46,541 bases of DNA from Pseudotabrizicola algicola (GCF_010915705.1 NZ_JAAIKE010000015.1:1-46541), one strand, 5' to 3'. Counted from the first letter of the stretch, positions 34,538 to 43,755 are shown. Notes: a model not told the origin generated them from the sequence alone. Made by a program: numbers and translations.

Positions 34538-34614
34538 TGGCGATCGCGGAAGGACTCGAACCCTCGACCCGCTGCTTAGAAGGCAGCTGCTCTATCCAGC
34601 TGAGCTACGCGACC
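34538..34614 (-). tRNA. tRNA-Arg (anticodon UCU)
   Basis: A full cloverleaf reads on the minus strand: acceptor GGTCGCG / CGCGATC with one G-T pair, D-arm GCTCAGCTGGATAGAGC, anticodon arm CTGCCTTCTAAGCAG with TCT at the centre, T-arm GAGGGTTCGAGTCCTTC, discriminator G and an encoded CCA. The length is 77 nt with CCA. Its 3' end faces the Tn7-like element, whose right end lies 10 bp away, making this the probable attachment target. The gene itself is intact. Confidence 0.97.
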
Positions 34615-34686
34615 GTTGTCTTCTATGTGCGCGAAATGCGCGGATTAGACAAGATGCCAGTGGGCCGGCCCCCGCCGCAAAGGGAA

Positions 34687-35151
34687 TCAGAGCAGGCTGC
34701 GGGTCATGAAGACCGAATTGGGGTCCTCGACATAGCCTTCAAAGGGTGGACATTCGACAAAGCCCGCATTGGCGTAAAGCGCGCGCGCCGCCACAAAGGT
34801 GGGCTGCACCCCGGTTTCGAGCGACAGGCGCGTGAACCCTTCGGCACGGGCGGCATCGACAAGATGTTCCAGCATCCGGCGCGACAGGCCCCTGCCCCGC
34901 ATCTCGGCCAGCACATGCATCGACTTGATCTCGGCATGGCTGTCATCGATGCGCTTGAAGGCCCCCATGCCAATCGGCTCTCCCTCTTCGCGCATCACGA
35001 AAAACCAGATCCCCGCCCCGGCAAGCTGGCTCGCATCCATCATATGGATGCTTTCGGGCGGGGTATCGGCATGCATGTCGGCGGTGTGACGCTGCATCAG
35101 CAGCGAAAGGTCTGGGCCAAGCGGCGATTCCAGCGCGATGGTGGGGATCAT
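34687..35151 (-). CDS. GNAT-family N-acetyltransferase
   Basis: This is a 154-aa acetyl-CoA-dependent acetyltransferase. Strand 4 and the pyrophosphate-binding turn are clear: EIKSMHVLAEMRGRGLSRRMLEHLV, where RGRGLS corresponds to the Q/RxxGxG/A motif. ARALYANAGFVECPPF near the end is the usual GNAT beta6-alpha4 region, and PPFEGYVEDPNSVFM is a frequent ending of YhhY/PhnO-like GNATs. The substrate is unknown. I use the ATG at 35151 (MIPTIALESPLGPD); upstream codons to 35253 lack GNAT similarity. It stands alone between the tRNA and the kinase operon. Confidence 0.88.
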   Translation of the reverse strand: MIPTIALESPLGPDLSLLMQRHTADMHADTPPESIHMMDASQLAGAGIWFFVMREEGEPIGMGAFKRIDDSHAEIKSMHVLAEMRGRGLSRRMLEHLVDAARAEGFTRLSLETGVQPTFVAARALYANAGFVECPPFEGYVEDPNSVFMTRSLL

Positions 35152-35256
35152 GGGGACACTCGGTTCTGTAACACCGCCTACAGAGACCGAATTTTCCAGC
35201 ACAATCAATACGCCATCTGTGCCATGCGCCGATTTGCAGGCCACCTGCGGCAAATC

Positions 35257-36882
35257 TCAGCCCGCGCGGGCCAGATCTTCCAGCAAACGGGCCACGGCCT
35301 CGGCCCCCGGATCGTTATGGCCGCTCAGCTTGTCGGCAGACAGATAGCTGGACCGGCCCGCCTTGGCCCGCGTCATCGCGGCCGTGCCGTCGGCCCCCTG
35401 CCGCGCTGCCAGAGCCGCCGCCGCCACGCCCTGCGGCAAGGCGGCCAGCGCCGGAGCCAGCGCATCGATCATGGTGCGGTCGCCCGGTCTGGCCCCGCCC
35501 ACCTGCTGCACGCGCTCCAGTCCGGCGGCCAGCGCCCCCACCCAGTTGCGCCCCCCCGCCGCCGCATCCCCTGCCGCCGTGAAGAAGATCGCCAGCAGAA
35601 CGCCCGACGATCCGCCCATCGTCTGGCTCAACTCTGCGCCGATGGCACGGAAAAGCTGCGTCGTATCGGCCAGCGGCATCCGGTCGAGCCCTGCGGCCAG
35701 CGCCCGCGCCGCACCCGCCAGCGTCGTTCCGGTGTCGCCGTCGCCCGATTTGGCATCCAGCGCGTTCAGATCATCCTCGGCGGCGACCAGCGCGGCACAG
35801 CAGCGCGCGATCAGCGCCGCCCGCGCCGGATGCGCCGAAGGTTCGGGGCGGATCGGCGTCAGCCCGTCCGGCAAGGGGCGCAGCCCCACCTCGCCAAAGC
35901 GCCGCAGCCCCGGCCATGCCGCAGGGGCGGCGGGGGCGGCCAGCGCCTGTTCCTGCTCTGGCGTCACCGGCAGGAGCGATACCGAAAACCCGTGCATATC
36001 GAGCGAGGTCATCAAGGGCGCCGGACCGATGATCCACTTCACCCGCGCGCCCAGCGCCGAGCGGCCCAGTTCTTCGGCCAGCACACTCATCTCGAGCGGA
36101 GTGGTGCCGCCCAGATTGTTGAGCAAGGCGACATGGTCGCTTGACCCGATATGCGGCAGCAGCCGGTCCACCACCATGCCCATCGCCGCCCGCGCGCCGG
36201 TGAAATCCACCTGCTCCACCCCGGCCTCGCCGTGGATGCCCAGCCCGAGTTCGGCCTGCCCGATGCCGATCCGGTCCTCGCGCGGATTCCCCGGCACGGT
36301 GCAGGTGTCAAGCGACATGCCGATCGACACCGCCCCGCGGATCACCGCCTGCGCCGCCGCCGCGACGCTGGCCAGATCGGCCCCCGCCTCGGCCATCGCG
36401 CCGGCAATCTTGTGCACGAACAAGGTGCCAGCCACCCCGCGCGCCTGCGGCAGATCGGGCAAGGCGATGTCATCATCCACGATCACCATTTCCACCTTCA
36501 GCCCGAAGGCGCGGGCGCGCTCTGCCGCAAGACCGAAGTTGAGCCGGTCGCCCGTGTAATTCTTGACGATCAACAGGCACCCCGCCTTGCCCGTCACCGC
36601 CAGAATGCCTGCCAGCACCGCATCCACCGACGGGCTGGCGAACACATCGCCGCAGACCGCCGCCGCCAGCATCCCCTGCCCGACAAAGCCGGCATGGCTG
36701 GGTTCGTGGCCCGATCCGCCTCCCGAAACCAGTGCCACCTTGGAGCGGTCCCAATCGGCCCGCACCACCACCTTGATGTGCGGAAAGCCGTCCAGCCGCG
36801 CCAAGGCCCCGCCCGAGGCGCGCACCGCCCCGTCAATCGCCTCGGTGATCAGGCTATCTTTGGAATTCATGAACTGTTTCAT
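35257..36882 (-). CDS. Dihydroxyacetone-kinase family protein (fused DhaK-DhaL, ATP-dependent)
   Basis: This is a 541-aa two-domain kinase. The DhaK half (residues 1 to about 330) has SGGGSGHEPSHAGFVGQGML, KNYTGDRLNFGLA, and the substrate His in GLGIHGEAGVEQ, which forms a hemiaminal with the ketone. The DhaL half (from about 355) has the Mg-ATP site DAKSGDGDTGTTL, then MGGSSGVLLAIFF. Members phosphorylate dihydroxyacetone, glyceraldehyde or four-carbon ketoses such as erythrulose with ATP. The ATG at 36882 follows GAGGAG. It lies 11 bp downstream of the second ATPase gene, at the end of a sugar-import operon, so its substrate is probably derived from the imported compound. Confidence 0.92.
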   Translation of the reverse strand: MKQFMNSKDSLITEAIDGAVRASGGALARLDGFPHIKVVVRADWDRSKVALVSGGGSGHEPSHAGFVGQGMLAAAVCGDVFASPSVDAVLAGILAVTGKAGCLLIVKNYTGDRLNFGLAAERARAFGLKVEMVIVDDDIALPDLPQARGVAGTLFVHKIAGAMAEAGADLASVAAAAQAVIRGAVSIGMSLDTCTVPGNPREDRIGIGQAELGLGIHGEAGVEQVDFTGARAAMGMVVDRLLPHIGSSDHVALLNNLGGTTPLEMSVLAEELGRSALGARVKWIIGPAPLMTSLDMHGFSVSLLPVTPEQEQALAAPAAPAAWPGLRRFGEVGLRPLPDGLTPIRPEPSAHPARAALIARCCAALVAAEDDLNALDAKSGDGDTGTTLAGAARALAAGLDRMPLADTTQLFRAIGAELSQTMGGSSGVLLAIFFTAAGDAAAGGRNWVGALAAGLERVQQVGGARPGDRTMIDALAPALAALPQGVAAAALAARQGADGTAAMTRAKAGRSSYLSADKLSGHNDPGAEAVARLLEDLARAG

Positions 36883-36893
36883 GGGGCTGCTCC

Positions 36894-37889
36894 TCAGATC
36901 CGGTTGCCGTGCGCATCGAACCACAGCGGGTTCTGCGGACGGATGGCAATGCTCTCCCCCGCCGCAAGCGGCGTGTGGGGGTCTGTCAGGGTCACGATCT
37001 CGTGCGGGCCAAAGGCCAGATGCAGACGGGTCTGGTCGCCCAGCCGCTCCACCCGCCGCACCGTGGCGGATTGCCCCTCGCCGATCACGATGTGCTCGGG
37101 GCGCAGCCCCATCTGCGCCGCTGCTGCGGGCGCGCCGGGGCCGAAACTTCCTGCCGGCAACAGCGTGATGCGCGGCTGGCCCAGCCGGCTGGCCACATAG
37201 GTGCTGACCGGGTCCTCGTAGATCTCACGCGGGGTGCCGAACTGCACCAGCCGCCCCTGATCCAGCACCCCCACATGCGTGGCCATCGTCATCGCCTCGA
37301 TCTGGTCATGCGTCACATAAAGGAAGGTCGCGCCCAGATCGGCATGGATGCGCTTCAACTCCACCCGCAGATCGGCCCGCAGCTTGGCATCGAGACTGCT
37401 GAGCGGCTCATCCATCAGGTAAATCCGCGGCTGGCGCACCAATGCGCGGCCGATCGAAACCCGCTGCATCTCGCCGCCCGAAAGCGCCGTGGCCTTGTTG
37501 TTCAGCTTATGCTCGATGCGCAGTGACCGGGCCACTGCCTGCACCCGCGCCGCAATCTCGGCCTCGGGCAGACGCAGCATCGGGCTGCGCAGCGGAAAGG
37601 CCAGATTGTCGCGCACCGAAAGATGCGGATAGAGCGAATATTGCTGGAACACCATCGCCACATCGCGCTGCGCGGGCGTGTCGCGCAGCACCGATTGCCC
37701 GTCGATGGTGATATCCCCGTGCTCGGGCCGTTCCAGCCCCGCGATCAGGCGCAAGGTGGTGGTCTTGCCCGCGCCGGTCGGCCCCAGCAAAACCACGAAT
37801 GCCCCGTCCGGAATGGTCATCGACACATCCTGCAACGCCTGCGTGGCCCCGTAAGACATGCCGACCCCGTGCAGCCCCACCTCAGCCAT
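36894..37889 (-). CDS. Sugar ABC transporter ATP-binding protein, UgpC/MalK type (second of two)
   Basis: This is a 331-aa ATPase. It has Walker A GPTGAGKTTT, signature LSGGEMQRVSIGRAL, Walker B YLMDEPLSSLDAKLRADL, switch LYVTHDQIEAMTMA and a C-terminal TOBE/OB domain (MGLRPEHIVIGEG). The start at 37889 (MAEVGLHGVGMSYG) overlaps the preceding ATPase gene by 8 bp. Two consecutive, non-identical ATPases in one carbohydrate importer point to a heterodimer, as in glycerol-type GlpST systems of alphaproteobacteria. Confidence 0.93.
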   Translation of the reverse strand: MAEVGLHGVGMSYGATQALQDVSMTIPDGAFVVLLGPTGAGKTTTLRLIAGLERPEHGDITIDGQSVLRDTPAQRDVAMVFQQYSLYPHLSVRDNLAFPLRSPMLRLPEAEIAARVQAVARSLRIEHKLNNKATALSGGEMQRVSIGRALVRQPRIYLMDEPLSSLDAKLRADLRVELKRIHADLGATFLYVTHDQIEAMTMATHVGVLDQGRLVQFGTPREIYEDPVSTYVASRLGQPRITLLPAGSFGPGAPAAAAQMGLRPEHIVIGEGQSATVRRVERLGDQTRLHLAFGPHEIVTLTDPHTPLAAGESIAIRPQNPLWFDAHGNRI

Positions 37890-38979
37890 GATGCACCGCC
37901 GCATTTGCCGCCGTGCGCAGCGCCCGCCCCGTCGCCGCATCGAAGAGCGACAGCGTGCCGGACCGGAAGGACAGCCCCACCGTCTCGCCGCTGCGCACCC
38001 CCTGCCCTGATGGCACCCGCGCCTTGACCGTGCCATGCGGACAATCCAGCGTGATGATCTGCGAAGTCCCGAGGTATTCGCTGGCCAGAATGCGCCCGCG
38101 ATAGGGGGCGGCGTCCGACAGCGTCACATGTTCGGGCCGCACCCCCAGCACCAGATCGCGCGGCCCCGTCGCCACCTGCACCTCGGGCGTTGCGATGCTG
38201 ACCTCGCCCAGACGCACCGCGCTGTCTCCCGCCGCCAGCGCCCCCTGAAAGCGCAGGAAGTTCATGGACGGGCTGCCGATGAAATCTGCCACAAAAAGCG
38301 TTGCCGGATGGTCATAGATATCCTGCGGCGTGCCGAACTGCTCGACCACACCGTGATTCATCACCACGATCTTGTCCCCCATCTGCATCGCCTCCAGCTG
38401 GTCATGCGTGACATAAACCGTGGTCGCCCCCATCCGGTCATGCAGGGCGCGCAATTCCTCGGCCATATGCTCGCGAAACTCGGCATCAAGCGCGCCCAAG
38501 GGTTCGTCCATCATGAAGGCCTTGGGGCGGCGCACGATGGCGCGTGCAAGCGCCACCCGCTGGCGATCCCCGCCCGACAGGCCGCCCACCGGCTTGTCCA
38601 GAATGTCGGTGATGCCCAGAATGCGCGCCACCTCGGCCACCTTGGCCTGCACCTCGGCGCGAGCAACCCCCTGGCTCACCAGGGGATAGCTGATGTTGCG
38701 CCGCACGTTCATATGCGGGTAAAGCGCGAACATCTGGAACACCATCGCGATGTCGCGCCGCGAGGCGGGCAGTTGCGACACGTCCTCGCCGTCGATCAGG
38801 ATCTCGCCGCCGCTGGGCAGTTCCAGCCCGGCAATCATGCGCAGCGTCGTGGTCTTGCCGCAGCCCGACGGCCCCAGCAGCATGAAGAACTCGCCATCCC
38901 GAATGGTGAAGGACGATCCCTCCACCGCCGTGAAGGCCCCGAATTCCTTGCGCAGATTGCGGATCACGATCTCGGCCAA
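37882..38979 (-). CDS. Sugar ABC transporter ATP-binding protein, UgpC/MalK type (first of two)
   Basis: This is a 365-aa ATPase. It has Walker A GPSGCGKTTT, a signature reading LSGGDRQRVALARAI (with the less usual GGD), Walker B FMMDEPLGALDAEFREHM and switch VYVTHDQLEAMQMGD. TOBE motifs include VLGVRPEHVTLSD and a C-terminal OB fold (RVPSGQGVRSGETVGLSF). It is 11 bp longer at its end than the start of the next ATPase, so both are coupled. It follows the small membrane-protein gene by 4 bp. Confidence 0.93.
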   Translation of the reverse strand: MAEIVIRNLRKEFGAFTAVEGSSFTIRDGEFFMLLGPSGCGKTTTLRMIAGLELPSGGEILIDGEDVSQLPASRRDIAMVFQMFALYPHMNVRRNISYPLVSQGVARAEVQAKVAEVARILGITDILDKPVGGLSGGDRQRVALARAIVRRPKAFMMDEPLGALDAEFREHMAEELRALHDRMGATTVYVTHDQLEAMQMGDKIVVMNHGVVEQFGTPQDIYDHPATLFVADFIGSPSMNFLRFQGALAAGDSAVRLGEVSIATPEVQVATGPRDLVLGVRPEHVTLSDAAPYRGRILASEYLGTSQIITLDCPHGTVKARVPSGQGVRSGETVGLSFRSGTLSLFDAATGRALRTAANAAVHHG

Positions 38980-38983
38980 GGCT

Positions 38984-39172
38984 CTACTCCGGGAAATGGC
39001 TGACGATGATGAACATCACGGTGCCGACCAGCGTCACGATGAAACTGTAGCTGAAGGCCCACAGGAAAAAGGGCTGCATCAGCATCACCACCCCCAGCCC
39101 GATCAGCACGGTGGAAAGGTTCTCCCACGGCGCGCGACGAAAGCGGGCGAGTCCCCTGAAAAAGTTACTCAT
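38984..39172 (-). CDS. Small membrane protein of the sugar ABC operon
   Basis: This is a 62-aa protein with two membrane helices (NLSTVLIGLGVVMLMQPFFLW and YSFIVTLVGTVMFIIVSHF) after a basic N-terminus (MSNFFRGLARFRRAPWEN). The position between the MalG-type permease and the two ATPases, with a 4-bp gap to the next gene, supports a role as an accessory subunit. I know no defined function for it. Glycerol-type importers also carry a small membrane protein at this place, but from another family. Confidence 0.75.
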   Translation of the reverse strand: MSNFFRGLARFRRAPWENLSTVLIGLGVVMLMQPFFLWAFSYSFIVTLVGTVMFIIVSHFPE

Positions 39173-39250
39173 GCCGATGCCTCATTTTCTGTCTCAAAAT
39201 ACGCAGCGGCGCGACGGGTGCCGACGGGCAGGTTTCGCAGGAAGCTCGGG

Positions 39251-40192
39251 TCATTTGCGCACCGCGCCGAAGGTGATGCCGCGCAAGAGGTGTTTGCGCA
39301 GAAGGATGGTGAAGATCATCACCGGCAGCAGGAACAGCGTGGCGCCGGCTGCGACGGCGGGCCAGTCCTGTCCGCCCACGCCGATGATGGTGGGGATGAA
39401 GGGTGGCGCGGTCTGGGCGTTGCCGCTGGTCAGCAGCACGGCGAAGGCATATTCGTTCCACGCAAAGATCAGGCAGAAGATCGCGGTGCTGGCGATGCCC
39501 GTCGCCGCCTGTGGCAGCACCACCTTGCGGAAGGCCTGAAAGCGCGTGTAACCGTCGATCAGCGCCGCTTCTTCATATTCGCGCGGGATCTCGTCGATGA
39601 AGCCCTTCAGGAGCCAGACCGCAAGGCTGATGTTCACCGCCGTATAGAGCAGGATCATGCCCAGATGCGTGTCCGAGAGGCCAAGCTCACGATACATCAG
39701 GTAGATCGGGATCGCCACGGCGATGGGGGGCATCATGCGGGTGGAGAGGATGAAGAACAGAAGGTCATCCTTGAGCGGCACCCGGAAGCGCGAGAAGGCA
39801 TAGGCCGCGAGCGTGCCGAGGAAGATCGACAGGAAGGTCGAGCCAAAGCCGATGATGACCGAGTTCATGAAGCGCTCGCCAAAGCGCGAGGGTCCGGCGA
39901 TCACGGTGCCGCTTTGCCGCACGATCTTGTCATACCATGTCTCGGGCGGCGGCAGGGCCGCGAATTGCTCGGCCCCGATGCGGGTGCGGGTGGTGAACAG
40001 GTTCACATAGCCTTCGAGGCTGGGCTCGAACAGCACCTTGGGCGGATAGCTGATGCTGTCGGGCCCGGATTTGAAGCCGGTGGAGAGGATCCACAGCAGC
40101 GGCAGCAGGGTGATGACCGCATAGCCCACCACCAGCAGGGCGGCGACCGATTTTGACAGGCGCGACGGTTCGGTGACGGAATAGGCGCTCAT
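39251..40192 (-). CDS. Carbohydrate ABC transporter permease, MalG type
   Basis: This is a 313-aa permease with six membrane segments. The N-terminal helix (SVAALLVVGYAVITLLPLLWILSTGFK) is followed by the family middle region ASSFSRF-like AAYAFSRFRVPLKD. The EAA loop is EYEEAALIDGYTRFQAFRKVVLPQAATGI, and the C-terminus is a short basic stretch (GAVRK). The start at 40192 overlaps the MalF-type permease stop by 4 bp (ATGA). It forms the channel with the upstream permease. Confidence 0.94.
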   Translation of the reverse strand: MSAYSVTEPSRLSKSVAALLVVGYAVITLLPLLWILSTGFKSGPDSISYPPKVLFEPSLEGYVNLFTTRTRIGAEQFAALPPPETWYDKIVRQSGTVIAGPSRFGERFMNSVIIGFGSTFLSIFLGTLAAYAFSRFRVPLKDDLLFFILSTRMMPPIAVAIPIYLMYRELGLSDTHLGMILLYTAVNISLAVWLLKGFIDEIPREYEEAALIDGYTRFQAFRKVVLPQAATGIASTAIFCLIFAWNEYAFAVLLTSGNAQTAPPFIPTIIGVGGQDWPAVAAGATLFLLPVMIFTILLRKHLLRGITFGAVRK

Positions 40193-41136
40193 CTTTCCTT
40201 CACCTTGTTCAGGGCTTTGACATAGATCGACGCAAGGCCGAAGACGGTGACGAAGAGAATGATCGCATAGGCGCTGGAATAGCCGGTGCGCCACTTTTCA
40301 AACGCCTCGCGCTTGAGGTCGATCGAGGCCAGCAGCGTCTCGTTCCCCGGCCCGCCGCCTGTCAGCAGCACCACCATGTCGAACATCTTGAAATTCTCGA
40401 TGCCGCGGAACAGCACGGCCAGCATCAGGAAGGGCAGCACCATCGGCACCGTCAGGGTCCAGAACTGCCGCCATTTGCTGGCGCGGTCCACCTCTGCCGC
40501 CTCATAAATGTAATCGGGGATCGAGCGCAGACCGGCGAGGCAGATCAGCATCACGAAGGGCGTCCACATCCATGTGTCGACGATGATGATCGACCATTTC
40601 GCCAGCCCCCCCGGCCCCAGCATGGAAAACGAGCTGGCAGGCGTGCCAGTGACCAGTTCCACCACATAGTTGAACAGGCCGATCTGCGGCTGGTAGAGGA
40701 AGGTCCAGAAGTTGCCCACCACCGCCGGAGACAGCATCATCGGCAGCACGATCAGCGTGGTAAGCAGGTCATTGCCCTTGAACTTGCGGTTGATGAGCCA
40801 GGCCAGCGTAAAGCCGAGCAGGACCTGCAAGGTGATGGTCCAGATCAGGAAATGCGCCGTGGTCTGCATGTTGGACCAGATGCCCTCGCTGGTCAGGATG
40901 CGCTCGTAATTGCGCAGGCCCACCCATTCCACCTCGCGCGCCGGACGGTTGGCAGCGTAATTGGTGAAGGACAGCCGCACCGTCCAGATCAGCGGAAAGA
41001 TGTTGATCGCCAGCAAGAGAAACAGGGTCGGCGTCACGAACAGCCATGCGATGGCGCGGTCAGACAATCCGCGCACACGGCGTGCCAGCTTTGGCGGCGT
41101 GGCACGGGCCATTCGGTCGATCGGCGTAACGGTCAT
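40189..41136 (-). CDS. Carbohydrate ABC transporter permease, MalF/UgpA type
   Basis: This is a 315-aa permease with six membrane segments (first: AIAWLFVTPTLFLLLAINIFPLIW). NYAANRPAREVEWVGLRNYERIL is the typical periplasmic loop after helix 1, and the EAA loop is YIYEAAEVDRASKWRQFWTLTVPMVLP. It lies 65 bp downstream of the binding-protein gene, with a strong hairpin in the gap. Confidence 0.94.
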   Translation of the reverse strand: MTVTPIDRMARATPPKLARRVRGLSDRAIAWLFVTPTLFLLLAINIFPLIWTVRLSFTNYAANRPAREVEWVGLRNYERILTSEGIWSNMQTTAHFLIWTITLQVLLGFTLAWLINRKFKGNDLLTTLIVLPMMLSPAVVGNFWTFLYQPQIGLFNYVVELVTGTPASSFSMLGPGGLAKWSIIIVDTWMWTPFVMLICLAGLRSIPDYIYEAAEVDRASKWRQFWTLTVPMVLPFLMLAVLFRGIENFKMFDMVVLLTGGGPGNETLLASIDLKREAFEKWRTGYSSAYAIILFVTVFGLASIYVKALNKVKER

Positions 41137-41165
41137 GGGAACGGTCCTGCAAGGACAAGGGGGGT

Positions 41166-41191
41166 GGGTGCGCCGGAACCCCGGCGCACCC
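41166..41191 (-). terminator. Intercistronic stem-loop after the sugar-binding-protein gene
   Basis: An 11-bp perfect stem (GGGTGCGCCGG / CCGGCGCACCC) with a 4-nt loop starts about 10 bp after the binding-protein stop. It has no long T-run, so it probably stabilises the upstream message or terminates partially, giving excess binding protein over permease. Confidence 0.75.
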
Positions 41192-41201
41192 GAAGGGCAG
41201 C

Positions 41202-42518
41202 CTACAGCTTGCCTTCGTCCTCGAACACTTCGGTCCAGTCGGCGATCAGGCCATCAAGCGCCTCTTGCGCGGTGCCCTGATCGGCCACGACGTAATTGTG
41301 CAGCCGGTCCTGCATCGCCAGCAACAGCGAGGCATAGGCCGGCTCCTGCCAGAAGTCGTAGACATTCTCCATCGCGGCAAGGAAATCGGCGGCGAAGGGG
41401 GCGCTGTCCTTGAAGCCGGGGTCGTTCAGCACGGCAAGATGGCAGGAATAGCCGCCCATCGACCACCATTTCTTCTGCACATCGGGCTGGGCGAACCATT
41501 TGATGTATTGCAGCGCGCCGTCGATGTTGTCGGAATAGCTGACCACCGAAATCCCCTGCCCGCCAAGGGTCGATGCGGGCTGGTTCTGCCCCGGGTTCAC
41601 GAAGAAGTCGATCTTGTCCCCGCCGACATTCGGATCGGCGGCAAGGCCGGGGAAGAAGGCGAACCAGTTCATCGCCATCGCCACCTGACCGGATTTGAAC
41701 GCATCCAGCGACTGTTCCATATAGGCGTTGTCATAGCCGGGCGGCGTCGCGGTCTTGTAGAGTTCCTTGTAGAACTCCAGCGCCTCGACCGCTTGGGGCG
41801 AGTTCACCGCGCCTTCCATGTCATAGCTGCCGGGGGTGTTTTCATACTTGAAGCCCCAGGCATAGAGCGCGCCGGTGGCCCCCATCGTGATGCCTTCGGA
41901 CCCGCGCTCGGTGAAGATCGAGGCACCGTAGACGGTCTGCCCGTCGATCTCGCGGCCCTGGAAGAATTGCGCGATCTGCAGCAGTTCCTTCTGGCTTTGC
42001 GGCTCGCGCAGGTCGGCGCCGGTGGCTTCCTTGTAGGCGGCCTTGATGTCGTCACGCTCGAACCAGTCCTTGCGGTAGAACCAGCCGTTCGCGTCCCCCA
42101 TCGCGGGCAGCGCGTAATAGTTCGGCTCTCCCTTCGGCCAGGTCGAATAGGCGTAGACCGTGGCGGGGGCGAAATCATCCATGCTGATCGATTCAGCGGC
42201 GAAGAAATCGTTCAGCTTGATGTAATGCTCGTTCTCCGCGCCGCCGCCGATCCATTGGCTGTCGCCGATCAGCAGGTCGCACAACTGCCCGCCCGAGTTG
42301 AGTTCGTTCAGCATCCGGTCCGCGAAGTTGGGCCACGGGATGAACTCGAACTTCATCTTGATGCCGGACTGCGCCTCGAAATCCTTGGACAGTTCGACAA
42401 GCGCGTTGGCCGGGTCCCATGCGGCCCAGCACAAGGTCAGTTCATTGGATTGGGCCGAGGCGACGCTTGCGGACAACACAGCGCCGACCGCGGTCGCGGT
42501 CAAAAGTCTTGCCTTCAT
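41202..42518 (-). CDS. Sugar ABC transporter solute-binding protein (family 1)
   Basis: This is a 438-aa periplasmic protein. A Sec signal peptide (MKARLLTATAVGAVLSASVASAQ) is followed by a mature domain typical of polyol/sugar-binding proteins: LCWAAWDPANALVELSKDFE, FIPWPNFADRMLNELNSGG, DLLIGDSQWIGGGAENEHYI, YALPAMGDANGWFYRKDWF and LGGQGISVVSYS. It is the first gene of the import operon and determines its ligand, which I cannot specify. The dihydroxyacetone-kinase partner suggests a polyol or short ketose. No lipobox is present. Confidence 0.92.
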   Translation of the reverse strand: MKARLLTATAVGAVLSASVASAQSNELTLCWAAWDPANALVELSKDFEAQSGIKMKFEFIPWPNFADRMLNELNSGGQLCDLLIGDSQWIGGGAENEHYIKLNDFFAAESISMDDFAPATVYAYSTWPKGEPNYYALPAMGDANGWFYRKDWFERDDIKAAYKEATGADLREPQSQKELLQIAQFFQGREIDGQTVYGASIFTERGSEGITMGATGALYAWGFKYENTPGSYDMEGAVNSPQAVEALEFYKELYKTATPPGYDNAYMEQSLDAFKSGQVAMAMNWFAFFPGLAADPNVGGDKIDFFVNPGQNQPASTLGGQGISVVSYSDNIDGALQYIKWFAQPDVQKKWWSMGGYSCHLAVLNDPGFKDSAPFAADFLAAMENVYDFWQEPAYASLLLAMQDRLHNYVVADQGTAQEALDGLIADWTEVFEDEGKL

Positions 42519-42625
42519 TGGTGTTTCCTCCCTGAGTGCAAACGCGCAAGGGCGCCCCTCCTCTGGCCGCCATTGTGATTGCTGGCCTGACGATAGGGCC
42601 GGAAATCGGACCTGTCCATCACTTT

Positions 42626-42637
42626 TGAGGTACGCAC
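42626..42637. promoter_or_regulatory. Putative LacI operator upstream of the sugar-binding-protein gene
   Basis: TGAGGTACGCAC lies 108-119 bp upstream of the binding-protein start and shares TGAGGTACG with the motif just upstream of lacI (43756-43767). Confidence 0.45.
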
Positions 42638-42664
42638 ATCATTGCTGCTTTTGCGCGATCCCAA

Positions 42665-42690
42665 ACCGCTTTGACGCAACGTAAAGCGGT
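42665..42690 (-). terminator. Inverted repeat after lacI
   Basis: ACCGCTTT and AAAGCGGT (8 bp, 10-nt loop) follow the lacI stop at 42695 within 5 bp, with TTTGGG behind on the minus strand. It may be a weak terminator separating lacI from the transport operon, or a second operator. Confidence 0.4.
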
Positions 42691-42694
42691 GGTT

Positions 42695-43732
42695 TCAGGG
42701 GCTCGGAGGCAGATTTTCGCGCAAGATGATTTCCAGCCGCAGCCGTTCCTGCGATTCGTTTATCGGTTGCTGGTCGGCCTTGGCCTGCAAAACCCGCAGC
42801 GTGCTCCGTGCGATATGGCCCACGTTTTGCGCAATCACCGCATCCATCCACCCCGCCCGCAAGGCGGCGGTGGTATGGGGAGTCAGCTCGTGCCCGATGG
42901 TGACGACGCGGCCCAGCAGCCCCAGTTCCGACAGGACCTGCGCCAACGCGCGATGCCCGCTGCCCAGAAGGTAGATGCCCCCCACCGGCCCGCTGCTTTC
43001 CAGCGAAAGCCGCATCACCTGCCGCAGCGTTTCCGGCGCGCCGTGGGTTTCCAGCGTCTGCCCGACCTCGATGCCGGGAAAATCGCGCAGCATCACCGCA
43101 TCAAAGCCGCGCCGCCGCTCGATGCTGTCACGCAGCAGCATGGATTGCGCAATCACCATCACACGGGGGGTTTTTGCCCCCAGAAACCGCCCCATCAGCA
43201 TGGCGGCGGTGCGCCCCGCCGCGTGGCTGTCGATGCCGACGAAATGCGCAGGCGCCGAATTGGGCAGATCCGACACCATCGCCACCACCGGCACGCCCGC
43301 CGCCTGCAAGGCGCGCAGCGCGTCGCGCAGCACCGGCGTTTCCGGCGCCATCAGCGCCACGCCCGAAATGCCCCCCGCCGCCAGATCGGCCAGCAGCGCG
43401 GCCAGCGCATGCATGTCCGACGCCGGATAGCGGTGCAGATCGACCCGCATCCGCGCCGAGGTCGCCAGCGCCGCCGCCTCTTCCAGCGCATCCTGCAAGG
43501 TCTGCACGAACTGGCTTTCGGTATCGGGAAGCAGAATCGCCACCCGCGTCGTGCGCCCGCGCGCCAGATTGGCCGCCGCCATGTCGCGCACATAGCCCAG
43601 ACGCGCCACCGCCTCTGTCACCGCCGCGATGGTCTTGGCCCGCACACCGGGGCGCGCATTCAATACCCTGTCCACCGTGGCAAGGCTGACCCCGGCTTCG
43701 CGCGCAATATCTGTGACTGTTGGCCTGCCCAT
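42695..43732 (-). CDS. LacI-family transcriptional regulator
   Basis: This is a 345-aa repressor. The N-terminal HTH reads PTVTDIAREAGVSLATVDRVLNARPGVRAKT, with the minor-groove hinge helix region after it, and is followed by a periplasmic-binding-protein-like effector domain (TRVAILLPDTESQFVQTLQ, GISGVALMAPETPVLRDALR, FVGIDSHAAGRTAAMLMGRFL, ERRRGFDAVM, VTIGHELTPHTTAALRAGWMDAVIAQN). The pattern with GHELTPHTTAAL is common in regulators of sugar/polyol ABC operons that sense a pentose or polyol. It lies upstream of the binding-protein gene in the same direction, with a near-palindromic site 24-35 bp upstream of its own start. Confidence 0.93.
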   Translation of the reverse strand: MGRPTVTDIAREAGVSLATVDRVLNARPGVRAKTIAAVTEAVARLGYVRDMAAANLARGRTTRVAILLPDTESQFVQTLQDALEEAAALATSARMRVDLHRYPASDMHALAALLADLAAGGISGVALMAPETPVLRDALRALQAAGVPVVAMVSDLPNSAPAHFVGIDSHAAGRTAAMLMGRFLGAKTPRVMVIAQSMLLRDSIERRRGFDAVMLRDFPGIEVGQTLETHGAPETLRQVMRLSLESSGPVGGIYLLGSGHRALAQVLSELGLLGRVVTIGHELTPHTTAALRAGWMDAVIAQNVGHIARSTLRVLQAKADQQPINESQERLRLEIILRENLPPSP

Positions 43733-43755
43733 TTCTCAGGCATAGCGCCAAAATC